Below, piece after piece: positions 32,004 through 42,935 of a stretch of DNA of 64,000 bases. The stretch spans positions 1,860,001-1,924,000 of the forward strand of contig OZ004587.1 in the NCBI GenBank assembly GCA_963924555.1, given 5' to 3'. A program made the translations under genes and the position numbers. The notes beneath the pieces are model-generated. The model made no database searches. It was not told the DNA's origin and saw nothing but the letters and a program-made list of their open reading frames with translations. Position 1 is the first letter of the stretch, and every line of letters begins with the position of its first letter. Source of the stretch: Crambe crambe. Lineage: Eukaryota; Porifera; Demospongiae; Poecilosclerida; Crambeidae.

Positions 32004-35000
32004 GTGAGTGAAGTAAATATTGAATTTTCTCTGCCTCTCAACACCATCCAAGCTGCAGTAAGCTTACAGTACATGCAGAGAATGACAAAGTCTAAGCACT
32101 ATTCTAACCTTCAATATAATTATATTGCTGGGCTTGTACTTAAAATTTAAGGGGCATGGCATGGGTGGGTTGAGTTTTATTGTGGGTGTGGAATTATCTC
32201 AGCAGGTAAAACTGGCAGCTAGTTTAGAGCTAAAATCCAGCTATCAAAATTTTTGTTGCCTCTTATGCTAGTGCCTGTCTCAAGAGTTGAAGATTCGCCA
32301 TCTCCTAGATCAGGTGCATGACACACTGATAAATGACTACTAGACTGTGTAGCCCTTTATAGTGCATGCGTGGAGGGTTAATAAGTCTTTGAGCCTTTGG
32401 ATGCTGCATTTCACCTAACACAGATACATATTATCAGGATAGCTTTTATTATTGTAGGAGCAGTCATTGTGAATACTACAGCAGTGGCTGGCACTCATCA
32501 TACTTTGACATGTACACTAGAGAACTTTGACTCCACTGGTATTCCTCTCTTGTACACATGGTCCATAGCAAATCAGAATATATCCACTTGTACCAGTGAA
32601 CAGTGTGTAATACACACTGTACAGTTAACTGATGCCCGCACTGACTATCGTTGTGAGGTCCGCAGACGTGATGGCAATACTGTGATTGCAATTTCAGATG
32701 ATACCAGCCTTGAAGTCTCCAGTAAGTCATAATATGTCTAGATAATATGTAGAAACATTATTAGTTTTTGATGTCCCTTGAATGCCTATTGTGAATTCAT
32801 AATATTCTTATCACACTTGTTACCAACTTGTTTTGAAGTAGGACTTGAGACAGAACTGAGGCCAAGGGTTGTCTAGGGTTAGTAGTGCCTTCATGAATTC
32901 AATCTTTTGAGTCTGCCCCTGCATGCAGGCTCCCCCATTTCTAGTGGGGAACTATAAGCTCTTGTGGGTTATAGTAGCCCTCCAGGAAAGGCTCGCTTTT
33001 CAAATCACATCTCTAAGTACAGCTATTTTATTGAGCAATTGGAATGCTTACCACAAGCACTTAGAGAGATAAGCACCTTAGATAAGTCTAGTGCCTCTAT
33101 GACAAAATGCTGTAGAAAGTAATAAGCTCAGCTGTTTATTGTAAGTGTTGTGGGCATGTTTTATTTGTGGGAAACGAACATATGCACATGTGTATTAAAT
33201 GTGACATACCTATTGAAATCTCAATTTGCATGAATAGGGGGGTCGCTTTGCTCACCAGTTTGATTACAGCATATTTTTAATTTTCAAATGCTTCGCTCAC
33301 CAATTGAATATGTTACAAGAACATACCCTAGTGATATTCATTAATGAGTAGTAGTGCACATGCATACATACAGTCTAGTTGGGAGATGAAAAAGGTCCTT
33401 ACAGTACGGACTTAATTGCATTGGCGAACTTTATGGTTTAGAATAACTAAAGAGCTTTGTTCTTTACCTTTGAAAAAAAGGATAGTCTGGAGGATTTTGT
33501 GCTTCTTAATTCATCTGGATTAGCTGTGCTCAGGCAAGTAATTCCTCTTTTTTATAGCTATTATTTTCTCATGCTTCATTTACTTACTGGCTCATCTGTA
33601 GACTTTCTGGATTTTCTTATGGGATTATCCTTATTTGGAAGGTAACAACAGAATATACCTTCATATCCTCATTACTATTTATCCATTGCAGTCTCTTCTT
33701 CACCACAATTTGGTCTGATGACAAAGACATTACTGAACTAATGTGGCACTAGATTTCATCATAATATTATAGACTATGCAGCTAGTTAGACAGCTATTTA
33801 GAGAGATGGTAGCTAGCTACTGGTCTGATAGTTATAGCTCACTACACTAATTGAGCACAATGATGAAGTCGGAAACCAAATCACCATAAAAAAATCAGTG
33901 TTGGTTGTTGATATTATGTATGTTGTAATTATTGGGTAGCTAATGGCAACAGTATGGTACTGTGCAAAGTGCAATACTAACTATTCTTTGGATGCTCAAT
34001 AAAACCACTGTACATGAAAACAGAGGTTGGCTTGAAGGAGCACGAGTAAGATGTTGGGAATGATTCTTGTTTGGTGAGTGCTGAAAAGCTCCCTTTCTCA
34101 AAATCATCACTCTGATAGCTATAGATCTTAAGGAGCAATAATGAATAAAAAAGGTTAAGTATAGGGATGGCTGTATGCAGTTCAAAAAAGTTCAGCAACA
34201 AGAGCCTCAGCCTTACCCATCACCACTATTCCTACTCTTCATTCCCCCCATGACAGGCCAAGATGAGATATAAAGGGAGTAAAGTAGGAATAGTTAGCTC
34301 GTAGTTGGTAATAATATTATTGGTAAGGCTGAAGTTCACTGAATGTCTTGTTGCTGAACCTTTTTTGAGCTGCACATAGCTAGCCATCCCTACTTTCTTT
34401 TTTTTTATATTTAGAATGAATTTACTTGTTCATCACTAATTTTTTGATGTAATGCTCTATTAATAATTTTTTTAGGCAACTGGATGCTGTGATCCTGCTA
34501 TCCAAGTTCATGACATTGTAGCTATGTAGTTCATTGGATATTGTATGAGCCAAAATGAATCTGATCTGGAAGGGCTAATGCTGATGGAGCTCGTACATAT
34601 CTATACAAGTTATAAAAATAAAATTGCCATTGACTTATATGGTCAAGGACGTATCGAGTCACGAAGCGACGAGAGGGCATGCAACTTCCAATGCTCTGTA
34701 TATAGACAGCATAATGTAAAATATTACTATAAATAGCTTAGCACGTGGTAGGCTCCATCCGCATATGTCTGGATACTGCAGTAAACTGTGGTTAACAATT
34801 TACAATTTTGCGATCTATACTAGTTGCATGCCCTCTCGCCGCTTCGCGGCTCGATATGCCCTTGATATGGTATTATGCATGTACCTGATATACTTGATTA
34901 GTATTGCATCAAGGCTTGATTCATAACCAGACTAGTGCCTAGGGTTTATGCTCTGAGCATCGAGAGACCAACATCAAGAGAGAAAGCTAATGACAGACTC

Positions 35001-37786
35001 ACTAGTTAGTTGTGAGGTCAAGGTCCAAGAATCACGTGTATGGTAGCTGGGCATAAAAAATGTCTGCCACATAGTCATTGTAGGTTGAAAGCTAGCAAGT
35101 TGGAGCATGTCAAATTAAAGGTAAAGGATTATAGCGCAATCAATTTTGAGTAGTGTGGTATAAAAATTATAGCATTTGAATAAACCATTTTTGAAATAAG
35201 TTATTTGATGATGATGATGATGATGAGCAATCTGTGCCATCCCTACTTAGAAAGTACTATCATACTCTCTGATGAAAGCAAGCATTTTACCAAGCATATA
35301 CTTATTTTTTCATTGTGCAGTTCCTCAATTCCGACTGTTTCAAGAAATAACTTCCATGCAAGACTTCTATGTTGGTTCAAATGTGACTTATAGGTGTCAT
35401 TTTGGCTACCCTCCTACTATAAGAAATATTACAGCTGATATATCAATCTCTGGACCTGGAATTGATCAAAACTCTGACCGTGTGTTTCTTGGAGAAGTTA
35501 ACCAAAGGACTGATCATTTTGGTAATATTGACTTTGAGCGTAGGTTGGAGTTCAACCCTATAAGTTCATCGGATACTGGAAGTTATCGTTGCAATGTAAC
35601 AGTCACATCTGCTGAGCCTAATCCTCTGGTCATGAGTAGAATGGAAGAAACAACTCAAAATATTCAAGTATTCAGTATGTAAACATGCGTAGTCATTCAG
35701 CTACATGTATTATACCTGTATCAGCATGCACTACTTAATTAAAAGAGCATTGCATCTTTGAATGCTTAAATCCAGCACTTCTAATCATGGTAGGATTTCA
35801 TATTTTAAATTAAAGGAGGGGGATGGGTTAGATGTAGAATCATCTAATAATACATTAATTTTGTAGGACCAACAATTAATATTTCTCTGAATGCCACCAT
35901 GTTTGATCGTCGCTTGGATGTTGCTCCTTATAACAGTCTCTCTTTCATCTGCTCAGCTGTCATAACCGTTAGAGGCACTCCAGTTAATCTTGACAGGGTT
36001 TTTAACTGGCAGCGTACCATAGGGGGATCTTCATCTAGCATCTCAGCTGAGTTCTTTACTGGCAGTTATTCAAGTACCAGTGGAAGTAGTGTACTTTTCA
36101 TCAATGCCACTGAAGCAGGAATCCACACTTACACCTGCACAGTGACTCTGGACGTCTCTCCAGCCCCTGATATCATCATTAATTCTTCTTCACAAGATGT
36201 CACCATTGGTGGTAAAGACTTGAGCTAAGAATAAGTTGGTCTCTATTTGTTTCATGATGCTCTACATCAATGATAATATATAATGGCACAAACAAACCCA
36301 AAACCATAATTTCAGGCCAGTCTGAGTCTGCTAAAATTGCAGTGGAGTTCACTGTGCACTGTCCAGATCTGGAATCAGAGGAGAGTCATCTAATTTATTG
36401 ATTGATTAATTTTATTCATTATTAATTTTCATAATTATTATATTTATTTATTTATTTATTATTTAAAGTACAGTTAATGGAATAGGTGATGATTTTCCTT
36501 AATTATCAATTTAGTTGCTACTGTTTACATATAGTTTTGTATAAATTACAGGTCCTTTCAATCCAGCTATGGCTACTGAACTCAGTACAAGTTTCATCAG
36601 CAATAAGACCAGATTAGTACTGTGGATAGTCCCCTCGATAACATATGACCCTGAGACATACATCGTACAGTATGGACCATCTGAATCCAATTTGAACCTA
36701 AACAGTTCTACAGTCTCCATTGACTCAAGTATAACACAAACCAATTTATTAGGCACAGTGGAGCTAACAGATCTCATAGTGAACACAATGTACTTCTATC
36801 GTGTGATAGCCAGAAACTCTGCAGGAACTACTAGCAGTGCCATAGCTTCTTTCACCACAGGCAATGTGGGTGAGTTATTATGCTTTAATTTCAATTTCAT
36901 AAAACAAGGAGGATAAAACATCATTCTTCATACTCTCAGTAGTTTTATTTGGTTTGGTTTGGTTTTTTCATTGCTTGATACTTTGTTTATTTACATACAT
37001 TCTCTGCTGCATGGAAGTTCTTTTAACAGGATGAATCACCTAGAAAGATAGCAGTAGCTATGTAAGACACTCATGCATAGAGCAGCTCTGCTAAGGCTGT
37101 GAAGGATCTCCAAATTGCGGGGCAGTATAGTTGAAGCTAGTAGAATAGATTTGAAAAAGTTTTCCTGTAATAGAGAAGCATACTACCTGCATTAATTTCA
37201 AAATAAGACGTTGAGTGATTGGTTGTGTCCTTCACAATACATAATAATTATAATAGAAGTTGCTCCTGAACTTGAAAACTTCATTGTATTTTTTTTCTGG
37301 AAGCTTTATTAATCAAATATTAGCTAATAAGGATCAAGAGAATCACATAGGTATATGTGCAAATTGGGGTACGTATACATGGTATAAAATTTGCTATTTC
37401 TCTTGTTATTGTAGTCTTCATAACCATGATAACAACCAAGACAACAGCCATGACGACAACTATAACAACACCCCCTTTGGCAATCATCATCATTGGTGTA
37501 TCAGTGCCTGTCATTCTCATGGTCCTTGTAGGGATAAGTGTTTGTATAATTGTGACAGTAATTTGCTGTAAAACAAAGTAAGTGCATCATAATTAGCTAC
37601 TATAAATGAGCCAAACTATTATTGTATTTTGCTACAATTGACTCAATCATACATAGCTATTGCAGGAAAAAAACGCAGTCACCAATGAACATTGCCAGTC
37701 GTAACCTCACTGAAAATCAAGCTTATGGTGTAATGCCTAATAAATTGAATGATGACATTAATGTAGTGTATGAAGAGATAATGTAG
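31922..37786 (+). CDS. Receptor gene 1: Ig-Ig-Ig-FN3-TM with tyrosine tail
   Basis: The deduced coding exons are 31922-32003, 32458-32721, 35321-35674, 35867-36211, 36552-36869, 37415-37577 and 37666-37786. Together they give 1647 bp, 548 residues plus stop, with every junction in frame at GT-AG sites. The product is a type I membrane protein: a 27-residue signal peptide, three Ig-like domains, one FN3 domain, a Thr-rich stalk, one hydrophobic helix and a 42-residue cytoplasmic tail. The tail ends ENQAYGVM...NVVYEEIM. VVYEEI fits the ITIM pattern, YEEI is the classical Src-family SH2 ligand, and YGVM fits the PI3K-type YxxM. YxxM and YxxI are 11 residues apart, close to an ITAM. All domain exons are phase 1-1. 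Cell-surface recognition with tyrosine-based signalling is inferred; no ligand is known. It is tandem to and paralogous with 45409-51641. Confidence 0.8.
32458..32721 (+). CDS. Receptor gene 1 exon 2: Ig domain 1
   Basis: 88 codons between TTATTATTGTAG and GTAAGT. Ig hallmarks: HTLTCTLENF (first Cys), LLYTWS (core Trp) and TDYRCEVRR (second Cys). Two extra Cys (STCTSEQC) could form an additional disulphide. It differs from the gene 2 counterpart at 13 of 88 residues by eye. Confidence 0.85.
34160..34395. mobile_element. Hairpin MITE family B in receptor gene 1 intron 2
   Basis: TAGGGATGGCTGTATGCAG and AAAGTTCAGCAACAAGAG, mirrored by TTGTTGCTGAACC and TAGCCATCCCTACT. It is absent from the homologous intron of gene 2, so it was inserted after duplication or lost there. 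Confidence 0.8.
34637..34866. mobile_element. MITE with GCCGCGAAGCGGC ends, copy 1
   Basis: The left end GGACGTATCGAGTCACGAAG, then CGACGAGAGGGCATGCAACT, is mirrored by AGTTGCATGCCCTCTCGCCG and CTTCGCGGCTCGATATGCCC. The terminal repeat contains a GC-rich palindrome (GCCGC-TTC-GCGGC). The interior (TAATGTAAAATATTACTA, CGCATATGTC, TACTGCAGTAAACTGTGG) matches the inverted copy at 39555-39770. Confidence 0.8.
35321..35674 (+). CDS. Receptor gene 1 exon 3: Ig domain 2
   Basis: 118 codons between CATTGTGCAG and GTATGT. VGSNVTYRCHFG gives the first Cys, DISISGPGIDQNSD the middle, and RLEFNPISSSDTGSYRCNV the D-x-G-x-Y-x-C second Cys. No obvious core Trp. Three N-glycosylation sequons (NVT, NIT, NVT). 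It is homologous to the orphan minus-strand exon at 11864-12190. Confidence 0.85.
35867..36211 (+). CDS. Receptor gene 1 exon 4: Ig domain 3
   Basis: 115 codons, acceptor TTTTGTAG, donor GTAAAG. SLSFICSAVIT (first Cys), RVFNWQRT (core Trp) and AGIHTYTCTVTL (second Cys). Sequons include NIS, NAT and NSS. Without splicing the frame would stop shortly after the donor at 36226. Confidence 0.85.
36552..36869 (+). CDS. Receptor gene 1 exon 5: FN3 domain
   Basis: 106 codons, acceptor ATAAATTACAG, donor GTGAGT, phase 1-1. FN3 features: RLVLWIVP (strand with Trp), YIVQYGPSES (Tyr strand), LTDLIVNTMYFYRVIARNSAG (the L-x-P/N-x-x-x-Y-x-x-x-V-x-A-x-N signature). The gene 2 counterpart is mostly lost. Confidence 0.8.
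37415..37786 (+). CDS. Receptor gene 1 exons 6-7: transmembrane helix and signalling tail
   Basis: Exon 6 (37415-37577) gives a Thr-rich stalk (TTKTTAMTTTITTPP) and a ~30-residue helix (LAIIIIGVSVPVILMVLVGI...CC) with no charged residue. That argues against pairing with a charged adaptor. Exon 7 (37666-37786; TTGCAG acceptor, phase 2) gives the tail to a TAG stop, with Tyr in QAYGVM and VVYEEIM. Neither exon has a recognisable counterpart in gene 2. Confidence 0.75.
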
Positions 37787-38149
37787 TAGCTACATAATAA
37801 CAGTAGATACTGCAACATAACATGTAGCTATCAGTATTTGTAATTAGCCCAAGTAAATTTTTAGAAACTATAGCTTTTAGCTATCAATTTCTATTTTGAT
37901 TATTGTATAGCTAATATTGCTATTTCTGTCATCAGTGATCATAATGTGTACAAGTAAGTGCAAAAATTTTTTTAAAAAGTTTATGTAGGGATGGCTCTAA
38001 AATCTAGGCTGGGCTGATATGAACTGCATTCAGCCTTGTATCAAAACAATCCCTACATTCACATCCACTGCCTAAATAGCAAGCAAATGGCATGCAGTTT
38101 TAAATGTAGGGATTTTTTCTATACGAGGCTGCAGTCCATATACATAAAG
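37787..38149. other. 3' flank of receptor gene 1, shared with 54.4 kb
   Basis: At 37915-38030 the words ATTGCTATTTCTGTCATCAG, TGATCATAATGTGTACAAGTAAG and GATGGCTCTAAAATCTAGGC match 54440-54545 downstream of gene 2. This is the right-hand end of the duplicated segment; it may be 3' untranslated sequence. Confidence 0.5.
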
Positions 38150-38347
38150 GAAAAATATTTAAAAAGAAAAGTAGGGATGGCTGTGTGTGGTCAAAAAATT
38201 TCAGCAACAAGAGAGTGAACTTCAATTTAGAAACCCCTTACCCATCACCAATATTACCAATTATGAGCTATTATAAACTACTCCTACTTCACTCCCATGA
38301 CAGATATAAAGGGAGTGAAGTATGAATAGTTAGCTCATAGTTTGGTA
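38150..38347. mobile_element. Hairpin MITE family B, interrupted copy
   Basis: GTAGGGATGGCTGTGTGTGG to TAGTTAGCTCATAGTTTGGTA. The right arm is displaced by the MITE inserted at 38348; TATAGTGGTGGGTTTAGGG after 38665 may be its continuation. Confidence 0.7.
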
Positions 38348-38664
38348 TGAAGCAGAATTAGTGTCAAAAAAAAGTGGAGTGAGAGGAGTGCAGTGACTGC
38401 AGTATGGTGCAGTGAATTCACTGAATTAAGTGCAGTGAATTGAGTGCAGTGAGCTGAGTGCAGTGAATTGAAGCAGTGAAATGAATTGAGGGTTGGAAGA
38501 TCGGTCAGAATCTCTTCCAGTGCTCAGCATTTCCAGAAGTTGCATCTGGAACAGAGCAAAAACATTTTATAAGCAAAGTCTGCATGGGAGATCCCACTCT
38601 TTTAAGGAAGAATTTTACTGTTTTACTGTCTCACTCCACTTTTTTTGACACTAATTCTGCTCCA
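38348..38664. mobile_element. TA-flanked MITE with CAGTGA-rich interior
   Basis: A ~34-bp inverted repeat with one or two differences: TGAAGCAGAATTAGTGTC on the left, complement of GACACTAATTCTGCTCCA on the right, with TA on both sides. The interior holds a degenerate array of CAGTGAATTGAGTG-type units (38385-38480). Confidence 0.8.
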
Positions 38665-38753
38665 TATAGTGGTGGGTTTAGGGAGTTTCTTATTAAGAAG
38701 TACCCATCTTAATTCACATCTTAAGCACAGCATTTACAAAAAAATCATGCAGT

Positions 38754-38820
38754 GGCGTATCTAGCGAGGTGCTAAGGGTGCTCGAGCACCCCCCCTCGCA
38801 GAGTAGGGAAGCTACTACTT
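38754..38820 (+). mobile_element. Single end of a CAGTGGCG MITE
   Basis: CAGTGGCGTATCTAGCGAGG and GGTGCTCGAGCACCCC match the right end of 18211-18666 inverted. No partner end was found, so it is truncated. Confidence 0.55.
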
Positions 38821-39459
38821 GTAGTCTCACGTAGCCAGACCCACTTTTTCTCGGGGGTGGGGGTCTGGTCAAACTCGCATAAACGTTTCAGGTCCTGCAT
38901 TTGACCGACCAGAAGGGGTGTGGTTACGTGAATTTAAGTCTTGCAAAAGAAAAGTGTGTATGGTCACAGCTAGCTCAGTGCTCCTTTTTCATTTTGACGG
39001 CTGGTCACTAGCACTATAGCAGCAGGATGGCTGCAAGCAATTCTTCTGTGGGTACCCGTATTGAAATAACAAGCTAAGTCTGTGCAGTTAGTTAGCTACG
39101 TAATAATGATCATCTTGTCAAATTCACCAGACAAAAGTGAAGACTTTCCATAGCCAGTAGGTGAAAACGCGAATGTATCATGACCCTGCACAAAAAAGAA
39201 TATGGCCTCGGCTTGCTTGGCCTTCAACTCCAATCCACAAATTAAACTCTGGATTATTTACTACCATCTCTATTAATTTTGATGCGCATTAATAGTACTA
39301 ATGCGTGCGCAAAATATTACTTGATATTATTGCCTGCATTAAAAAAAATAATTGCTGACTGTGCAAAACAAAATGTTCATGTGAGTTTGACCAGACCCTT
39401 TCTTTCCCCCACCCCCAAGAAAAAGGGTCTGGCTAGAATGGTCGGCTGTGTGAGACTAC
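38821..39459. mobile_element. Foldback MITE with C/G-rich cores
   Basis: GTAGTCTCACGTAGCCAGAC and GGGGGTGGGGGTCTGGTCAA on the left are mirrored on the right by TTGACCAGACCC, CCCCCACCCCC, AAAGGGTCTGGCT and TGTGAGACTAC. Same architecture as 2608-2861 and 19359-20838. No clean target duplication is visible. The 106-codon frame over its right end is not a gene. Confidence 0.7.
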
Positions 39460-39554
39460 ACAGCAGCTACTGTGCCTTTGGGAAGCTGAAATCCATGGCA
39501 TCAGGGCCTGATCAAGCTCAGAAGGTGGAAGAGAAGCTCTTTAACTTGCATAGA

Positions 39555-39770
39555 TATATTCAAGGGTGTATCAAGCCGCGAAGCGGCGAGAGGGCATAAT
39601 GTAAATTGTTACTATTATTATTAAGCTACAGTTTACTGCAGTAAACGGACATATGCGGGCAGAGTCTACCATGTGCTAGGCTATTTTTAGTAACATTTTA
39701 CACTATGCCGTCTTGGGAGTTGCATGCCCTCTCGCCGCTTCGCGGCTCGATACGCCCTTGATATAATTCC
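39555..39770. mobile_element. MITE with GCCGCGAAGCGGC ends, copy 2 (inverted)
   Basis: AAGCCGCGAAGCGGCGAGAG to CTCTCGCCGCTTCGCGGCTC. The interior matches 34637-34866 in opposite orientation (TACTGCAGTAAACGGACATA, ACCATGTGCTAGGC). Confidence 0.8.
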
Positions 39771-40639
39771 ATGCACGCAATAATGTGACGCACTGTGACG
39801 CACGCAAATCATTAGCACATTCTATTTTGCTGAGTGTGCAGAACGAAAAGACCCTTTCCCTTCCCTTGGGTTTGTAAAGGGTCATCCCGCGAGACTAATG
39901 GATCATTCACTGTCCGAATATCAAGTTGCTGACGTGTTCATTTAAAATTCTATTAGCTCCACCTATCTTTCCATCGTGGAATTTTATTTTATTAATGTCC
40001 TGCAGTGTCCGTTCATATATGGCGGTCGATAATTGAAAATCTACTGAAAATGTGCCAGACAAAGTTGCTGACAAGATAGAAAATATCTGGGGGACAATAT
40101 TCCCTGGTGAAAAAGTCTGGGGGACTGTATTCCCTGGGGAAAATGTCTAGGGGACACTATTCCCTGGGGGGGTGGAGGACATTATTTACTGCTTTCACCT
40201 GTGATCACTGCATTATGATCACTGCATGCCTCCACAGAATGTGGTCTTTGCCTTCACTGTGAACACTCTTCACTGCTTTTATGAATGAATGAGCTGTTTT
40301 CAGCTGAAATTCCCATATTGTTCCAAATTAAGGGTAAACTATCAACAGTTCATATCGACCATTCATAACATAAACAAATGAATTGTGTTCAGCTGAAATT
40401 CCCCTGTTTACATTGTTCCAAAAGGTAAACTATCAACAGTTAATGTTGACCATTAATTTTGCTGTGCACCCGTCTTGCCATTAGGAAGAGGAACTGACAA
40501 AAAATGGGAATGGAAACTGGAAATTTAGGGTCATCAATAGATAACGCTGCGCATGCATGGTTGATATAATTTTCATTAGCTGTAGCTAATTAAACTGTCC
40601 CACCAACACCAGATCACCACATCACACTCCTTCATGAAA
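39771..40639. repeat. Repeat-rich stretch with two tandem duplications
   Basis: 39849-39895 is a single foldback-family end (AAAGGGTCATCCCGCGAGACTA). 40088-40180 has three copies of a ~30-bp unit (GGGGGACWRTATTCCCTGG). 40296-40460 has an ~86-bp unit (TTCAGCTGAAATTCCC, GGTAAACTATCAACAGTT) twice. No gene. Confidence 0.55.
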
Positions 40640-40770
40640 CTCACTGCCTCTCGGAAATGCCATGTCATCAACCGGGTGACACATTAGAATGCCATCTTCT
40701 CACCTTGTCCATAGATTGTCTATCGTCTTGCAGCCGGACCATGCATGCACATGCATTTACGTATGCAGAT
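40640..40770. repeat. Block shared with 54.6-54.7 kb
   Basis: TGCCTCTCGGAAATGCCAT, ATCGTCTTGCAGCCGG and CATGCACATGCATTTACG match 54640-54720 downstream of receptor gene 2. It supports the right boundary of the segmental duplication. Confidence 0.6.
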
Positions 40771-41149
40771 AGCGCCAAGCGTGGCTGATCAGGTCATAGA
40801 TATACTAGACTACATACACAGGATTGGAAACAGGTCACGTGCACCCATAACAACAATATAAACAATCCGTGTACATGCTAAAGTGCCCCAAACAAACAAG
40901 GGAGGAGAAGTAGTGTGCCAAAATTCTGCTAAACTATAGCCAATTGGTAAGTTTAAAGAATGCAAAGAGTGGGGTAGTACAGTGCTAAACAAGCATAGTT
41001 CTTAAAAAGGCTGGTTTCTCAAGTGTTACAGGGCATAATTACGAGTAACAATGGTAGTTCGACTTTGTGGACCTCTGGAGCTTGCATGGGTTTTAAAAGT
41101 ATAGTCTCTTTTTTTCCACTTAGGTAGTGATCATTCATATTATGTACAA

Positions 41150-41262
41150 ATGTACTTCTTGCCTGAAGTAGTTTTTGGTGTAGATCTCCTCAGTGAGACC
41201 AAAATCACCTACTTTGATGATGAACTGATTGTCTATCCTAAAGTCCATGCATGTCGAATGTT
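41150..41262 (-). pseudogene. Relic tyrosine-kinase exon with DFG motif
   Basis: On the minus strand one frame gives RIDNQFIIKVGDFGLTEEIY then TKNYFRQ: the catalytic-loop end, the Mg-binding DFG motif and the start of the activation loop with its Tyr, as in receptor tyrosine kinases. The frame ends soon after (stop near 41138), and upstream toward 41290 the expected HRDLAARN is not intact. A weak continuation (PMQAPE, about 41075) resembles the APE region. It is a fragment without the rest of a kinase domain, so it is called a pseudogene. It lies between the two receptor genes, on the opposite strand. Confidence 0.55.
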
Positions 41263-41263
41263 A

Positions 41264-42419
41264 ACAGTTAATGCATTTTATCTACAGTATACTTGAGAAG
41301 AGGGATCATAATTATGTAACTATAAACAGAGTTAATTGGTATTAATGTAAACTTAACTTTTGGGCAATACTATCACAAATGGATTCAAGAAATAATAGAG
41401 TAGCTAATAGCTAAGATTGTACTAAAGTACAAGGTGAGGGTACCACACCCATTTAGGAGGCCTAGGAGTGAAGTAGGGATAGTAGTTTTGTAATATTGCT
41501 GTGGGTACGGGTAAGGGGTTAGCTACTTTATACTCATTTAGGGGAAGAGAAGTAGGATATAAGTGTGGTTATTGAAATTAGGAGGGCTAGGAGTATTTTG
41601 TGGAACAGAATACCAAGTCATGATCTCTTCGTAAACTGGATTGCAATTGTTTGCAAATTATCATGGTAAAAATATCTATTAGCTAAAGGGTAACTGAAAT
41701 GAAAAAATTATTTCTACATTCTTGGGTTGTTTTATAATTATGCCTTCATTACTGGGAAGAAATATGAGAAGCCCCAAACAACTTTTACTGCTATTTTCTC
41801 AGTGAGACTTCAACCAATGCTTCTCATCGTGATTATAACATAATATTAAACAAAAGCCACCATCTCTGTACCTCTCCGCTGAGTTCGCTAGAAGCAACTG
41901 CTAGATGAGAAGAAGAAGCATAGGTACAGGAAGCAGCACTGAAATTCACCCTATGCCCACGCGCGCAACGCGGATTGTGACGACAATTAACTCAATGGGC
42001 GTTTCCTATCCACCTATACGGTTTCTATGATTTATGTATCCACGTACGATTTCTATTATCTATGGTGGGTCGCAAAAGAGTGCTTGGGCCTGTTTCTTCG
42101 AATCTTTCATTACAGAAAGGATTAAACTTCTTTGTAACGGTATAACAGGTATAAATAGCTAATCTATGGTATAAATAGCTACCTATATTATTGCTATCAT
42201 ACGGCCCCTAGCTAGCTACGAGTTGAATTGGAGTATTAGCTATAGCATTCGAATAAGAGCCTAGTGCTATTTTAATATCTGTGTCTAGAAAGCATTAGCT
42301 ATTTAGCGTGATGCGTAGCTACGTAGCTCGCTATCATACTGTCTCTTGCCACCTTTTCTCTAGTGTTGGCTAAAAGCTGGGCTGGCGACGCCAGACTAAG
42401 TGTTGGCATGAACCAGGTC
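41264..42419. other. Intergenic with a decayed family B MITE and a CpG patch
   Basis: 41425-41545 is a decayed family B hairpin arm (GAAGTAGGGATAGTAG, GGGTAAGGGGTTA). 41950-41985 contains CCCACGCGCGCAACGCGG, unusually CpG-rich for the area and possibly promoter-associated. No exon. Confidence 0.4.
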
Positions 42420-42935
42420 TTTAAATTCACAGCAGGGCTAGAGACCATGCATACATGTGAGGTTGATTAATGACTTGTACCATGGCCATAATTTTAACAG
42501 ATTAGCTACAGCTAGTTCAGTGTTAATGAACAAAATTGAGAAATGTTTAGCTAGTTAATTGATCAATCTTTGGAGAAAAAATGAGTTCAGCTATATCCTG
42601 TAGCCAGATTTTTTGTATAATTAGTTAAAAATATGGTGTGTGACTCCTTGGTACAAAAAACCAGTATAAACATGGCCCATGTTTGTGTAAACACTGTAGC
42701 TATTAGCTATACTTGCAATCACTCATTGTTATTATCAGTATTTGATAAGGAAACAAAAATAAAAACTAATTTTGTAGCTAGCCATGACAAACTAGAGCCA
42801 ATAGCCAAGGTTCTCCATACCAGCTTCAATTTTGTTGCATGCATGCAGGCATATCCCAGTGTATGAGTATCGCATGCTTGCTGGGTATTATAGTGCAGCT
42901 CTAGCTGTTCTGTTCTTATTGCTGAGTGCAGGTAA
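42420..42935 (+). promoter_or_regulatory. Conserved upstream block of receptor gene 2
   Basis: Paralogous to 30590-31165. It ends in GTTCTTATTGCTGAGTGCAG followed by GTAAGC, a plausible donor for a non-coding first exon, with the matching acceptor at about 45385-45386 just upstream of the ATG. It is about 2.5 kb from the coding start, with the SINE array lying between. The promoter role is inferred from conservation alone. Confidence 0.45.

Noticed and set aside
33457..33645. 62-codon frame in receptor gene 1 intron 2 as an extra exon
   Set aside because: No matching splice phase and no counterpart in gene 2; the deduced product is already in frame without it.
36511..36786. 91-codon minus-strand frame opposite the FN3 exon
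   Set aside because: The plus strand encodes a good FN3 domain with splice sites; this is its shadow. The same applies to 32476-32730 and 47973-48353.
39279..39599. 106-codon plus-strand frame
   Set aside because: It overlaps the ends of two MITEs (foldback end and the GCCGC palindrome element); the conserved parts are terminal repeats.
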